A stretch of 64,000 nt of DNA from the NCBI RefSeq assembly GCF_964204865.1, contig NC_135252.1, positions 2,480,001 through 2,544,000 on the forward strand, in the 5' to 3' direction. Below, piece after piece: positions 46,181-59,364 of this stretch (the stretch's first letter is position 1; every line of letters starts with the position of its first letter). The notes beneath the pieces were generated by a model that worked only from the letters and a program-made list of their open reading frames with translations, was not told the origin of the DNA and did not search any database. Both the position numbers and the translations under genes were made by a program. Source of the stretch: Styela clava. Taxonomy: Eukaryota; Chordata; Ascidiacea; Stolidobranchia; Styelidae.

Positions 46181-46670
46181 TAAACAGTATTATACGAATC
46201 AGGGTACTTGGACAACATGAACTTTTTCATATTTTTGTTGAAAGCATGTGCTGAACATATATTGATTTCGGGTGGTACACTGCCCCAGACCAGAACACCG
46301 CTATATTTCCGAGATATTTTTTGTAAACTCTGTATGTATTTCACACAGCTGTAAAATATTGAACTGTCGATACAGCTGGAAATTGGTTATGCGAGTTCTT
46401 TTTGCAAATGCCATACACCATAAAACTTTATTTTGCAAAACTTGTATTGGCGGAATAAAGACTTATTTGCCGACCCCCAGCAAAGTATACCATAGTACTG
46501 TAATTGAGAGTTAAATAAACTATAGTAGACTAATTTGAGTGTTTTGAGTTTCAAAATATACCTTAGTCTGTAAAATATTCCAACAGTTTGAGACAATTTC
46601 TTGTACAATTCAGCTCAATTCGTCATCTATTGTAACCCCTAGATATTTAATACTTTTAGTTCGTTAAAGT
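46180..46670 (-). pseudogene. LINE (non-LTR retrotransposon) ORF2 C-terminal fragment
   Basis: Read on the minus strand, the sequence passes through reverse-transcriptase thumb-like motifs: IKYLGVTIDDELS, then after frame changes KKLSQTVGIFYRLRYILKLK, then TLKLVYYSLFNSQLQY, WGSANKSLF, and finally SVPPEINICSAHAFNKNMKK up to TAA at 46180-46182. The order and spacing match the C-terminus of LINE reverse transcriptases. Several frameshifts and stops show it is dead. The rest of the element, further 5' (higher coordinates), is absent. Confidence 0.75.
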
Positions 46671-46977
46671 TAAAAGTATGGTTTTAAACATTGCCTCGTT
46701 TTCGCGGTTTTGCGTGTCTTCAGTTATGTTTCCAAACATTAGTTGTAAATGAAGTATTTTAATTGTCATCATGTCTTCCGATGAATTTTAGTATATATAT
46801 TGCAATAATCAGAAATTCATCCCGGTTAAACTATCAGTGCGCGTAAGCGGCACACGGTTGTATATTTTAATAAAAATAATGGTATTGAGCATGTAAATCA
46901 GTTTGTAAGTGTCAATTCTTCAAAACACTCGCAAAATAGGCATCTAACAATGAGTTATAAACACAATTGCTCCAGAT

Positions 46978-48746
46978 CAGGGGTCACCAACTTCAAAATG
47001 TTTGAGTATTTTTTGTCTTCAAGTATCATATTAACCTTCTTTATTAAAAATATACATTGAAACTTTTTTGTACAAGAAATGGGCCTATGAGTCGTTTTCC
47101 TAAATTTTTGTTTTCTAGTATTCTCCTTGTTGCTGCATTCTTGTTTTAAAATTTTTTTTTTTTGGCTTCAACAATTGGACCAATGAACTATTTACACTAT
47201 GTGGCGGTTCCACGATCGCATTTCAAAGATATAGTGGTCAGCGAAGTCGGGAGTTTTTTGATAAGGTAGACTCCAAACCATGTCATGCTGATACATTCCG
47301 TGCGGCTCACAGAACAATTTTAGCGTATATTTGTATCTAATGGAGGAACGTTTTTGAATTTTTTCAGGTATTCCAACTGGGGTTTGGATTCCGAGATTCA
47401 AACCCTTTTTCTGACGCTTTGTGCCTTTATTTTAGTAAAAACACTCCTCTGTTTTCAAGCGTCGGCCATGTGACAGTAGTGACGAAACGCAGAGCCGACT
47501 TAACGCCGCGCAATCTAGTTTTTTTTTAGCTAGGTCCCGAAATACCAACTTAGACGGACTTGGTTGGTATTTGACGATGGCACTAAGCTTGCTCACGCTG
47601 CAAGTTTTTAAAATACTCAATACATTAATTCGTAATAAAATGAGTTTCGCAAGAAAGGTGACGCGAGGAAATCACGCCGGAAACGTATTATCTTGCCCAT
47701 CACACAGTGTCTGGTTTGATTTCAAGTACTATCTGTCACGAAAGAATATAATTTGAAGCGAGATGCGCAAAATACAACGGTAATTCTCGGGAATTAACTT
47801 TAAAATAACTGAAGGCTTGATATATCTCCTTCAAAATAACGCCACCCATGCAACATAATAGTAGTCTGATTAGAACGGTAAACTCACGTTGTTCATTAAA
47901 TTTAAAGTAAGTAAACTCGCGATATTCCGATCACTTTTGGGTTTTATCCGACTTGCGGTCCGGGAGACCTCCTCAAAACTTTTTGCGGTCCTTCAACCTA
48001 GCAACCTTGAACCACCCTGAGGTAGACAACAAGGTACCGGTAAAATTTCAACCTACAGCTGTGTCTTGTATCTTTTGGTATTTCGATTCACGTTGAGACT
48101 AGAGGCATGAATCCTTATTGACACACTTCCTTAGAATTAGAGCTCAACCGCGATATCGGCCCGATATTGCGTGTTTGCCGATATATATATATGATATCGG
48201 CAGTAAACGGCCAATATATATATCGGCTATATATAACAGTTAAAAAACATGAAAGTGTTTGTAAAAGTTGTTTATTTACTGTTGATTGTGATAATTTTTA
48301 ATGGATATTACACTTACCGGTATGTGGTTTATTGTTTTTATACATAAATTACACATGAGGGAGCACCAAAGTCTTCAGTGCTTAAAGGCACCAAAAAGAG
48401 CTTAATCCGCCCTTGCGTGCACCACTCCAATTTCACAAGTCTCATTATCTTTTGTACTGCTTACGTGCGGATATTCATGACAGGAATGTTTTGCTATCAG
48501 CTAACCTCAGGATAATTGCCTAGAAATCTTGTATATTTGTTTTGTTATGATGTTCTCGATCTACATTCTGCGATACAGAATTTAATGTTCAAGTCTTCAG
48601 AAATAAAAATTTATATTGTTGAATAAGTTGAATGAGTTTTCCTTTTGTGAAATTATTGTATTGCATTGACAAAAATATTTGTCCGGCCTGTTTTCAACAT
48701 AGTTTGAGTCATCTAGCCCGCGGTCAAAAAAGTTTGGTGACCCCTG
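46978..48746. mobile_element. 1.77-kb hAT-like element (CAGGGGTCACCAAC ends) upstream of fibrinogen-domain copy 1
   Basis: The TSD CTCCAGAT/CTCCAAAT (46970-46977 and 48747-48754) brackets CAGGGGTCACCAACTT and ...AAGTTTGGTGACCCCTG. The duplicate locus has the uninterrupted CTCCAAAT at 55681-55688, which is an empty site. The interior includes the region shared with 3855-4740 and a CCGATATATATAT-rich segment. No complete coding frame. Confidence 0.92.
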
Positions 48747-49878
48747 CTCCAAATCATCTGAGTTTAGATTTATACATATAAACTGGAATCTATTGAACCC
48801 CAGTTCGGATGAGAACAAACATGACGTAAATTAATTACGCACTTCCTGATAAAAAATGCCATTTCAGTTTACTTTTTACATTTTGTATGTACTGTGTGTA
48901 TTTACAGTATTCACCAGGCAGCAGTAGTTGTCGTTATTTTTTAATGAAGATGGGAATCGTATTTATATACCTTGCTTTCGTTTTGCTGCACATAATATCA
49001 AGTGAAATAACAGGTAGTATATATAATGCATAAAAATGTGAAATGATATAAAGAAGTGCTTTGTTAATCAGAAATTTTTTCAGTATCCTTATTTGGACAA
49101 TTTATCCATTTTTGTCGATTTATTCACAACTATAACAGTGGGCCTACTGCTGCTTCACCAAAAAGTGCTAATTTTTTATTCAAGGTATTCAGATTATAGT
49201 GCAGTAATTAAAATCGAAGATTGCCACCCTGTCTAAATATAATTAAAAACTCAAATGCGGACCTCGCGTCTGGTGACCGTTAAACACCCATCGACAATTA
49301 TTTGTAGCATTTTACGCTGAACTATATGATCTAATGCGAAGAAAACATTCTTACTTTTGCACAAAACATATAAAGAGGCTGGTTTGAACAATTGTTTTAA
49401 AACTCTTGGTTGATTAACAAATCCCTTACAAATAAGTCGCGAGGAAAAATAAGACAAATATATTTAAATGTTTGCATATAATATTCAGAGGGTATATGTA
49501 TTCACAAGTGGAGAAATGGACGATTGGTTTCTGAAGGTGATTGTGAAGAACCCAACGCGGAAGGTATTACATAAATTATAAAATGATGAGTTCAACGATA
49601 ATTGGCATTTCATATGTTATGAACTGTATGACATGTAATGTACTATTGTATTTTTCACGGTCATAAATTTAACATGTATATAGAATGAACCAGATATTTA
49701 GCGATGCTTTTTTGTAAATCTCAATTAGGTAATTTTTGGTTTTTACACGTCTATATATATATATATATAGCTTTTTGAGTTGGAAGAAGAGACCAATTAA
49801 TCTCTATTCATAATCAAAATTTTTGATTAACATGTACTGAATTGTAATAAAATTCATCAATCCACTGTTTTTCTTTGG

Positions 49879-49935
49879 TTTGTGAAAAGCAAAACTTGAG
49901 CCCAGAATTCCTGTACAGGTAAGGCCGCAGTTCAG
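49879..49935 (+). pseudogene. dead exon 3 of FReD copy 1
   Basis: Aligned with exon 56632-56688 of copy 2. The acceptor CTTTAG has become CTTTGG, the reading frame has TAA where copy 2 has TGC, and the donor G/GTGTGA has become G/ATGTAA. Because this 57-nt exon starts and ends in phase 1, dropping it leaves the downstream frame intact. Confidence 0.75.
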
Positions 49936-52077
49936 ATGTAATATTTGGATTTAAAAATCACAACATGAATTTCGAAATGTTTCGGTTTGTTTATTTGTCT
50001 TTTTAATGCAAGCAACAACTCGCCAATTCTGAATAATTGTGTGACTGCTTGATATGTAACATTTGCACAATTTTATTATAGAAATTATTTCACACCTACG
50101 AAAGAGAGTAGAAGCTGCAAATACTGAAGGTAACCTTTAACCTCCCGGAAGCAAACAAAAACTAAAATCATTATTGTACTTGCCTTTGAATTCTAATGTA
50201 ACCCTAATAATTCATTAGCATATTTTACCCAAAATTTAATGTCATTGACTTTGAAGTCAGTTTTAAACTTGGTCCCTTTTGCATTAAGTTTGAAGACGGA
50301 ATTCGAGATGTCGTGGTTATAACATTTGTGAACGGTTCATAATAAAATGTTTTTTAGGAATTGACTCTGAGATGTAAAAATATATAAAGTGTTAAAAACA
50401 ATGCGTAGATTAAACACAGAATCTTACAAATGTGGGTCTTCTTAAAATCAGTACTTTTGTACATATCACCGAGACACCGATGATTGTGTACAGTCTCAAT
50501 CGAATCGTGAAACACTGCATAAAAAAATATTACCACATGCCTTTCCTTAAAATTGTCACCGTATTTTAGAAAACCAAGTAAAAACAACATCTTGTGGAGA
50601 GGCTCAGTCAAAAGACGCAAAAATATGGAATGAAACAGGCGGAGTTTTTGACATTTATCCAGAGTTCAATAAAATAGAAGTTTATTGTGATCTAACAACC
50701 GAATGTGGTGGATGGCTGGTATACATTCAATATCATTTTGATAGCAACTATAAATCATGAGAATGTTTTGAAAATATTTTTAAAGAAGTGTTTAGTTCGC
50801 AGAATGTGTATTTTCATACTTTGTGGAGTATATGAGAAAAACTCTTTATGTTAGGAAGACGGTTAGCCACGATGATAAATTTATTTATATAATTAATACT
50901 AGGTGTTTCAACGTCGCATGAATGGTCAAGTCAATTTTTATCGCGTTTGGAATGAATACGTGAATGGATTCGGAGACTCTGCCGGCGAACATTGGCTCGG
51001 TGAGAGATCTTTTTTTTCACAAATAAATCATAAAAATTCAAAAAGTAACATCTCGGACCAATATCATCTTTTGAATAGATTTATATATACGATTTATTAT
51101 CATCCTTAAAATCTCTGTGAATGCTGATGGGAAAGAAATGACTCTTTGAAATGTTAATCAGACAATTATATTTTACGTATAAACCAGATTCTGCTTTACA
51201 TTATTTAGTTATATGGTAGTGTACTGATAAAAAGTTGAAAACTTCCACTGTCGGACCAAGACCTTTATAACAGAAATATTATATACGTATTTATATTTTA
51301 TTCTTGCGACAAAAATTCTAGCGATAAAGGTTATTAGAGTCAATACTCCCGAGAGGTACAGAAATGTTGTATTTATTTCATTTTGATAAGTTGAAAACTC
51401 TTTTAAGGGCTTGATATCTTGCATAATCTAACTTCAAGTAGAAACTATGAACTTCGCATCGACATGGCCGATTGGGACGGAAACAAACGCTATGCGAAGT
51501 ATTCGTAAGTTAAACACTTCGTACTTATAGTCATAAATTATTACCAAACTTTACTGGAAAACTTAATTCGGTATTAAACAATCTGATCGTATCAATATTT
51601 TGCTCATAACTATTAAATATCTATCGTTCATCAAAAAGAAGTATTTTTCTACTAGCCTACACGCTGTCAATATCCTTGGTTGGTTCAACGCGCTTTTTAC
51701 TTACTGTGTGCAAGTCACCAACAGGTTATACTTAACCAGTAGATATAGGTAAATAATACGACCGAACCGTGGTAGATTTATTGCAAAGAAGGTTCAATAT
51801 CACGTGAATGATTACACATTTAAAATCAGGTCCATTTATGCAAGAGTTCTTTGTTTACTAACTTTCAGTAGAGGTTACGCGAGACTAAGTCTCAATATTC
51901 TTACTTCCTCAAGGCGTTTGCGATAGTGGGTCAGGATGCGGATAATGCAAGGATGCTGTAGCGATGCTGGATGCTCTTGAGTTGCATATTTCGTTTAATA
52001 AGACTATTTCGAACGGTCCTTAAAAAATATACAATGATAGCGTCAAATTTAGCCATTAATATTTTAAGACTCTATAT

Positions 52078-52842
52078 CAGGGGTCGGCAACTTTTGTCGC
52101 TCGTGGGCCAAATGTAAGGGTTGCAAGTCATTGGCGACCGCACATATTTTTAGAAAGTTAAAAGCCAAACGGATGCCCGATGAATCACATTTTTTTTTTA
52201 CGCAGATCAGAACTTGAATTTTAACAGCGCGCTAAGACTGCGCCAACTTGTGAACTCAACTTGGTCGACGTACTTTGAGAACAAAATTTACAAATGACAT
52301 TCAATGAGAAACTTCTTGTTGCATTACGCTTTTCTAAATAGGACACTAAACGAAGCAAAGATTAATACATTTCATAAATGGGAATCACTAATCCGAGTTC
52401 TCAACTTGTTCTTTCTAATGTTCATTTTCGAAAATAATTGTTCACATGCATTTGTACTTCAAAACATCAATGTGAATCTTTTTTGCATGGTTTGTCAAAT
52501 ATGGATAGAGTTTTCTACGAAGAAGATACTTTTTATAATAAAAATTAGGCAGTGATACATCTCTCGAATAGAATATAGTCTCATTTCCTCATTGCATTGC
52601 ATCTCAAAAAATTCCATTTGGATATTTTCTGAGCCATTGAATCCTTTGAACTGCGTTTTGTTTCCATTAAACGAGTAATTGTGAATTATATACCTGTAGC
52701 TTATGATATAATTTAGTCTACACGTGTCCCACAATATTCTGTTACGTAAAGAATACAATCGCGGGCAGTGAAGCGTCGCGGGCCGGATTATATTACTCCG
52801 CGGGGCGGATCCGACCCGCGGGCCGTAGGTTGCGGACCCCTG
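52078..52842. mobile_element. hAT element in the last intron of FReD copy 1
   Basis: A perfect TSD CTCTATAT (52070-52077 and 52843-52850) brackets CAGGGGTCGGCAACTTTTGT and ...GGCCGTAGGTTGCGGACCCC-TG. The same insertion at the same site is in copy 2 (59365-60159), so it predates the duplication. An open frame inside (AFLNRTLNEAKINTFHKWES) is shared by both copies and partly by 54587-55334. It may be a transposase relic but is not recognisable. Confidence 0.93.
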
Positions 52843-54586
52843 CTCTATATCTATACTGTTCTATATATACATGCAGGGATAATATATGATGTTTTAGGAT
52901 TTTGTAAAGCATATTGCCCAAGATGAAATGATTGAAAAAATCTCTTTTTCATTTTCAAATTGACCTCGATAACTGGACATAACCGCAATTACCCATTTTT
53001 AGAAACTTCCGAGTAGGAAATGCTCAATCATCTTACACACTCAGCGTTAGTGGATACTCTGGAAATGCTGGCGATTCGTTTACTGAGCACAATGGATTCA
53101 AATTCAGTACAAAAGACAGGGATTTTGATACTGACGAATCCAGGAATTGCGCAGTTACCTACAGAGGTGCTTGGTGGTATGATGAGTGTCACAGGTCCAA
53201 TCTTAATGGTCATTACTTTGTAGGAGGACACCATGACTCTTATGGAGATGGCGTAGAGTGATTTGCGTGGAAAGACCATCGATATTCATTGAAATTCACA
53301 GAAATGAAAATAAGAATAAAAATATAGGGGTATGTGATGTTCTATAAACATTTCAAAATTCATACAAAATCTTTTTATTGTTGTTTAGAAAGAAGCAAAG
53401 TTTATATTTTTGCTAAATATTGTTCCAAATATATATATATATATAAAATACTTTTATCCAACAAGAATAAAACATATTTCAATTTATTATCCCTTTAAAC
53501 TCTGCCTCCCATTAAACTTTCATTCAGTAAACAAACCCATATGTTCGCAAAATATTACGAATTTCTCTATAAAATGATTTTTTAAATTTTCGCTTTATCC
53601 TTGGTCTTCATTCATGATTATTATGCACGTTATTTCATATCCACATTAGTAATTTTGATATAATAATTAAGTGTAATATATATACATGACATTAGATTTG
53701 ATTTAACAAATTCCATTAAGTATATACAAACTGATTATTACAGTCTTTTTATTCTAATTTTCTAAGTGAATACAATATATATATATTTATTTTCATATCT
53801 TATGAATTGAAATTTCGTGAAATTTTCTCACTCAAGATGTGCTACACATTGGCAACACAAATCAAGTATAAGGTATAAACTATTTGTGTCAAAGAGGAAA
53901 TTTATCTTCAGGTGTACTAAATTTCATAAATAATCAATTGCGTTTCTGATATTTCGAAGCAACTTCAAATGAATTGTATTGCATATAAATATCAATTGCA
54001 TACACTTTGATTAACAATTATAGTATCGTGTTCGAGACAAATGCAAATATTTGCCTCCATAAATAGACGAGAATAATTTTTTTGGAACAAGAACTTTGTC
54101 ATTTGAGGCAATTATGTATAAAGCTTACTTTAGATGCTTAGCACACTCTACTAAGAGTTGGGATCACACTTGTCGACAACTACCCTGTTTGTGTTGGCAT
54201 GCTCGTATTTTGCGTGAGGAAGAATTATTGAACTCGCTCGCTTTGTTTTTCTTCGTTTTTTGAATCAATAATCTCAATATTTCCATCACTGGTATTCGAA
54301 ATATTACCAAAAATTTCTGGTTGTAAGCTTGGTCTTGTGTGAGGTTCAAGTCTATAATCTTTACTTATTTCATTTATTTGTCAGTCAATCATTTTAAATG
54401 TTCTTTACTGCTTGTTGAGTAACCTTCTCCGTTTATTTTTCTTGTTCACTTTTTGTTTTGTTCTATCGAATTTCGTTCTGTTCTGAATTTGATTGTCTTT
54501 TACTTATGTCTTTATATCTGTCCAACTTTGGAATAAAAATTTCGCATGCGTCTTTTATATGTCCATTTTGTTCACAGATCCTACAC

Positions 54587-55334
54587 CAGGGGTCGGCAAT
54601 CTTTTGTCGCTCGCGGGCTGAAATTAAGGGTTGCAAATCTTGGCGGGCGGCACAAGAAGTTAAAAACCGAACAGATGGCCGACGGATCACAATCTTTTCA
54701 CAGAGTTCAGAGGTTGAAAGTTTAAGCAGCGCGCGAAGACTGCGACAACTCGTGAACTAATCTTAGTCGTCTTACTTGAGAAAAGAATTTACAAATGCCA
54801 TTAAATGTGACACTTTTTGTTGCATCACACTTGATACGTTTTCGACATCCCTAAATGGGACGCTGGATGAAACCAAGATTAAAACATTTTATGATAGGGA
54901 ATCGAGTATAACTTCCAAACATCGATGTGAATTTTTTCGCATGGTTTGTCAAATTAGGGTAGAGTTTTTCCTTCAAGAAGATACTTTTTATATAAATCGA
55001 GTAGTCATATATCTCTCGAATAGAATATATATTCATTTCCTCATTGCATTGCATTTCAAAATATTCCCTTTGAATATTTTCTGCGCCATTGAACCATTTG
55101 CACTTAACATCAACTTAACTTCCCTGCGTTTTGTTGACATTTGTCCAATTATAGTTAAATTATAGGCTCATTAAACGAGTAATTGTGAGTTATATACTTG
55201 TCAGGTTATAATATTATTTAGTCGACACGTGTCTCACAATAAATTCTGTTACGAAAAGAATATAATATAATCGTCAAAACAGACGTTTTGTTACTATAAT
55301 TTAATGAAGCGTCGCCGTAAGTTGCTGATCCCTG
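54587..55334. mobile_element. hAT element, same family, in the spacer between the duplicates
   Basis: The flanks TCCTACAC (54579-54586) and TATTACAC (55335-55342) match at six of eight. The ends are CAGGGGTCGGCAATCTTTTG and ...CGCCGTAAGTTGCTGATCCC-TG. The interior is close to 52078-52842 (TTTGTCGCTCGCGGGCTG, AGCGCGCGAAGACTGCG). It is an independent insertion at a different site. Confidence 0.85.
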
Positions 55335-57935
55335 TATTACACGTTGGGGTCTGTGCCGGATATTTATCAAAGAGTTCATGGACCTTTATTTTAACGTAGA
55401 TTCTAATTATTTTTTTCCTTAATTCATTTTTTTCATAAAAGAATCTACGTATGCCATGTGACGTTTCCATGGACAAACCTGCTATTTTTATAATAAATTA
55501 TATTTTGAATCCTAATCAAACAGCAAATGATAATTTAATTGTATTCTAATCTAGGGAAAAATTGAGAGGGCGATATTGGAAAGGAGTTAGCGCAGACAGT
55601 TAGTTAGAAGAGTGGAGCGAACAGAATAGGTTAAATGAGGCGCACGAGATCAAAATAACATTGAGTGAAAAACACGATTGCTCCAAATAATTTAAGTTTA
55701 GATTTATACATATAATATAAACTGGAATCTTTTGAACCCCAGTTCGAATGAGAACAAATATGACGCAATGTAAATATGCATTTCCTGATAGAAGACGTGA
55801 AAATGCCATTTAAGTTTGCTTTTACTTGTATGTACAGTTACTTGTATGTACGTTGTGTATTTACAGTATTCACTAGCCACCAAGAGTTCTCGTTAGTTTT
55901 GAATGAAGATGGGGATCGGAATTATATACTTTGTTTTCGTTTTGATGTGCATAATACCAAGTGAAATAACAGGTATATATAAAGCATAAAAATGTGAATT
56001 GATATGAAGAAGTAGTTTGTTAATTTAAAATTTCTTCCGTAATTAATATCCACCATGTATATATATATATATTTAAAACTCAAATGTGGACCTCGCGCTT
56101 GGTAACCGGTAAACACCAGTCGGCAATTATTTGTAGCTTTGATTTTAAAACTGATTGTTTATTAACAAATCCCTCAGAAATAAGCCGCGAGGGAGAAGAG
56201 AACAAATATATTTAAATGTTTGCATATAATATTCAGAGGGTATATGTATTCACAAGTGGAGAAATGGACGATTGGTTTCTGAAGGTGATTGTAAAGAACC
56301 CGACGCAGAAGGTATTACATAAATTATAAAATGATGAGTTCAACGATAATTGGCAATTCATATGTTATGAAGTGTATGACATGTCATGTACTATTGTATT
56401 TTTCACGAGGATTAATTTAACTTGTATAGAAAGAACCACATATTTAACGATTCTTTTTGGTAAATCTGAATTATAGTTATTTTTTGTTTTTACTCGTCTG
56501 TATATATATATATATATATATAGCTTTTTGAGTTAGCAGAAGGGACAAATTAATTTATATCTATAATCAAAAATTTCGAATAACATGTACTGAATTGCAA
56601 TAAAATTCATCAATCTGTTGTTTTTCTTTAGTTTGTACAAAGCAAAACCTGAGCCCAGAATTCCTGTACCGGTGCGGCCGCAGTTTAGGTGTGATATTTG
56701 GACTTTCAATTCAAATCATGAATTTCGAAATGTTTCGATTTGTTTATATGTCTTTTTAATGCAAGCAACAACTCGCCAATTCTGAATAATTGTGTGAGTG
56801 CTTGATATATAAAATTAGCAAATTTTTATTATAGAAATTATTTCACACCTACGAAAGAAAGTAGAAGCTGCAAAAACGAAAGGTAACCTTTAACCTCCCG
56901 GAAGCAAACAAAAACTATAATCATTATTGTACTCGTCTTTGAATTCTAATGTAACCTTATAATTCATTAGCATATTTTACCCAAAATTTAATGTTATTGA
57001 CTTTGAAGTCAGTTTTAAACTTGGTCCCTTTTGCATTAAGTTTGAAGACGGAATTCGAGATATCGTGGTCATAACACTTGTAAACGGTTCATACTAAAAT
57101 GGTGTTTAGGAATTGTCTCTGAGATGTAAAAATATATAAAGTGTTAAAAACAATGCGTAGATTAATCACAGAATCTCACAAATGTGGGTCTTCTTAAAAT
57201 CAGTACTTTTGTACATATCACGGATGATTGTGTACAGTCTCAATCGAAGCGTGAAACACTGCATAGAAATATTACCACATGCCTTTCCTTAAAATATTCA
57301 CCGTATTTTAGAAAACCAAGTAAAAACAACATCTTGTGGAGAGGCTCAGTCAAAAGACGCAAAAATATGGAATGGAACAGGCGGAGTTTTTGACATCTAT
57401 CCAGAGTTCAATAAAATAGAAGTTTATTGTGATCTAACAACCGAATGTGGTGGATGGCTGGTATACATACATTATTACATTCAATATCATTTTGATAGCA
57501 ACTATAACTAAAATCATAAGAATGTTTTGAAAATATTTTTAAAGAAGTGTTTAGTTCGCAGAATGTGTATTTTCATGCTTTGTGGAGTATATGAGAAAAA
57601 CTCTTTATATTAAGATGACGGTTAGCCACGATGATAAATTTATTTATATAATTTATACTAGGTGTTTCAACGTCGCATGAATGGCCAAGTCAATTTTTAT
57701 CGCGTTTGGAATGAATACGTGAATGGATTCGGAGACTCTGCCGGCGAACATTGGCTCGGTGAGAGTTAAAAATAACTAATCTTTTTTTTCATAAATAAAT
57801 CATAAAAATTCAAAAAGTAACATCTCGGACCAATGTCATCTTTTGAATAGATTTATATATACGATTTATTATCATCCTTAAAATCTCTGTGAATGCTGAT
57901 GGGAAAGAAATGACTCTTTTAAATGATGTTTAGAC

Positions 57936-58456
57936 CAGTGGTGTAGCATCCACCCCCGCAACCCCCGCGGTCGCGGGAGGGCCCACAGTGAAAAGGGGCC
58001 CAAGCGGTTATAATTTAGGAATTTAAGCCGCAAAACCCAAAGCTGCATTGCGAAACCAGTAATGCACATCTTATGACTTATGTCTTATAACGTTGATGTT
58101 ATTTCTTCTCAAATCGTTTTGTTACGTAACAATGGCAGGGATCAGTCGATTTTGGGCGTTTTGTGGTTTGATCGCACCGGCAAAATTACGAAGGCTGTCA
58201 GAATGATGTCGGAAGCAAAACCTCTCAGTGGCGCACATAAACACAGAAAGGGGCAGAAGAGGAGGCACGTATGAAAAGAATTAAAGTAACCAAGATAAAC
58301 GGCAAATTTTAGGTTAACATTGCCTTTTAATAGCGACATGTTAAGCTTTTTGACGAAATAAAAAAAGCGTTGTTTTAGCTTATGTCCAAGAGTTTTCAGG
58401 GCCATTTCCACGAAATATTTTTGCGGGGGGGGGACGAGAGTCTTGCTACGCCACTG
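57936..58456. mobile_element. 521-bp DNA element in FReD copy 2 intron, absent from copy 1
   Basis: The TSD GTTTAGAC/GTTCAGAC (57928-57935 and 58457-58464) brackets CAGTGGTGTAGCATCCACCC and ...CTTGCTACGCCACTG. In copy 1 the corresponding site (about 51153-51163) is uninterrupted, so this insertion followed the duplication. Subterminal C/G runs occur near both ends. The open frames inside it are not protein-like. Confidence 0.92.
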
Positions 58457-59364
58457 GTTCAGACAATTATATTTTAGGTATAAACCAGATTCTGCTTTAC
58501 ATTATTTAGTTATATGGGAGTGTACTGATAAAAAGTTGCAAACTTCCACTGTCGTACCAAGACCTTTATAACAGAAATATTATATATATACGTATTTATT
58601 TATTCTTGCGACAGAAATTCTAGCGATAAAGGTTATTAGAGTCAATACTCCCGAGAGTTACAGAAATGCTGTATTTAGTTGAAAATCTCTTTTAAGGGCT
58701 TGATATCTTGCATAATCTAACTTCAAGTAGAAACTATGAACTTCGCATCGACATGGCCGATTGGGATGGAAACAAACGCTATGCGAAGTATTCGTAAGTT
58801 AAACATTTCGTAATTATAGTCATATATTATTACCAAACTCTACTGGAAAACTTCATTCGGTATTAAAAATCTGAGCGTATCAATATTTTGCTTATAACTG
58901 TGAAATATTTATCGTTCATCAAAAAGAAGTATTTTTCTACTAGCCTACATGCTGTCAATATCCTTGGTTGGCTCTACGCGCTTTTTACTTATTGTGTGCA
59001 AGTCACCAACAGGTGATACTTAACCAGGTAAATAATACGACTGAACCGTGTTAGATTTATTGCAAAGAAGGTTCAATATCACGTGATTCTCGTTATGATT
59101 ACACATTTAAAATCAGGTCTATTTATGCAAGAGTTCTTTGTTTACTAACTTTCAGTAGAGGTTACGCGAGACTAAGTCTCAATCTTCTTACTTCCTCAAG
59201 GCGTCCGCGATAGTGGGTCAGGATGCGGATAATGCAAGGATGTTGTAGCGATGCTGGATGCTCTTGAGTTGCCTATTTCGTTTACTAAGACTATTTCGAA
59301 CGGTCCTTAAAAAATATACAATGATAGCGTCAAATTCAGCCATTAATATTTTAGGACTCTATAT

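Larger units (their letters stand above)
48944..53327 (+). pseudogene. secreted fibrinogen-domain (FReD) gene, copy 1, truncated by an in-frame TGA
   Basis: Exons: 48944-49013 (signal peptide, MKMGIVFIYLAFVLLHIISS), 49489-49563, 50082-50129 (short charged segment, HLRKRVEAANTE), 50570-50718, 50903-50999, 51408-51504 and 53003-53261. All splice sites are GT/AG and phases agree. The fibrinogen domain runs from TSCGEAQSKDAKIW through [52 protein letters not shown] and FSTKDRDFD (the calcium-site loop) to NLNGHYFVGG. Such proteins are typically secreted lectin-like recognition molecules. At 53259-53261 TGA stands where copy 2 has TGG, removing the last 22 codons, up to the ancestral TAG at 53325. 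The counterpart of copy 2's third exon (49879-49935) has lost its acceptor and donor and contains a stop. Skipping it keeps frame. It is a recent pseudogene or a gene with a shortened C-terminus. Confidence 0.82.
46930..54240 (+). repeat. tandem segmental duplication, copy 1
   Basis: Homologous to 55630-61390 from about ACACAATTGCTCC (46962) through the GGGATCACACTTG...GCATGCTCGTATTTTGCGTG block near 54160-54220. Introns match almost as well as exons, so the duplication is young. Differences are mainly insertions: the elements at 46978 and 54587 belong to copy 1 or the spacer, and the element at 57936 to copy 2. Confidence 0.88.

Noticed and set aside
53259-53261. In-frame TGA as selenocysteine
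   Set aside because: Copy 2 and other fibrinogen domains have Trp here, no redox motif surrounds it, and no selenocysteine-insertion stem was evident downstream. A Trp-to-stop mutation is simpler.
53028-53279. Minus-strand frame over the last FReD exon
   Set aside because: Antisense shadow of the fibrinogen-domain exon.
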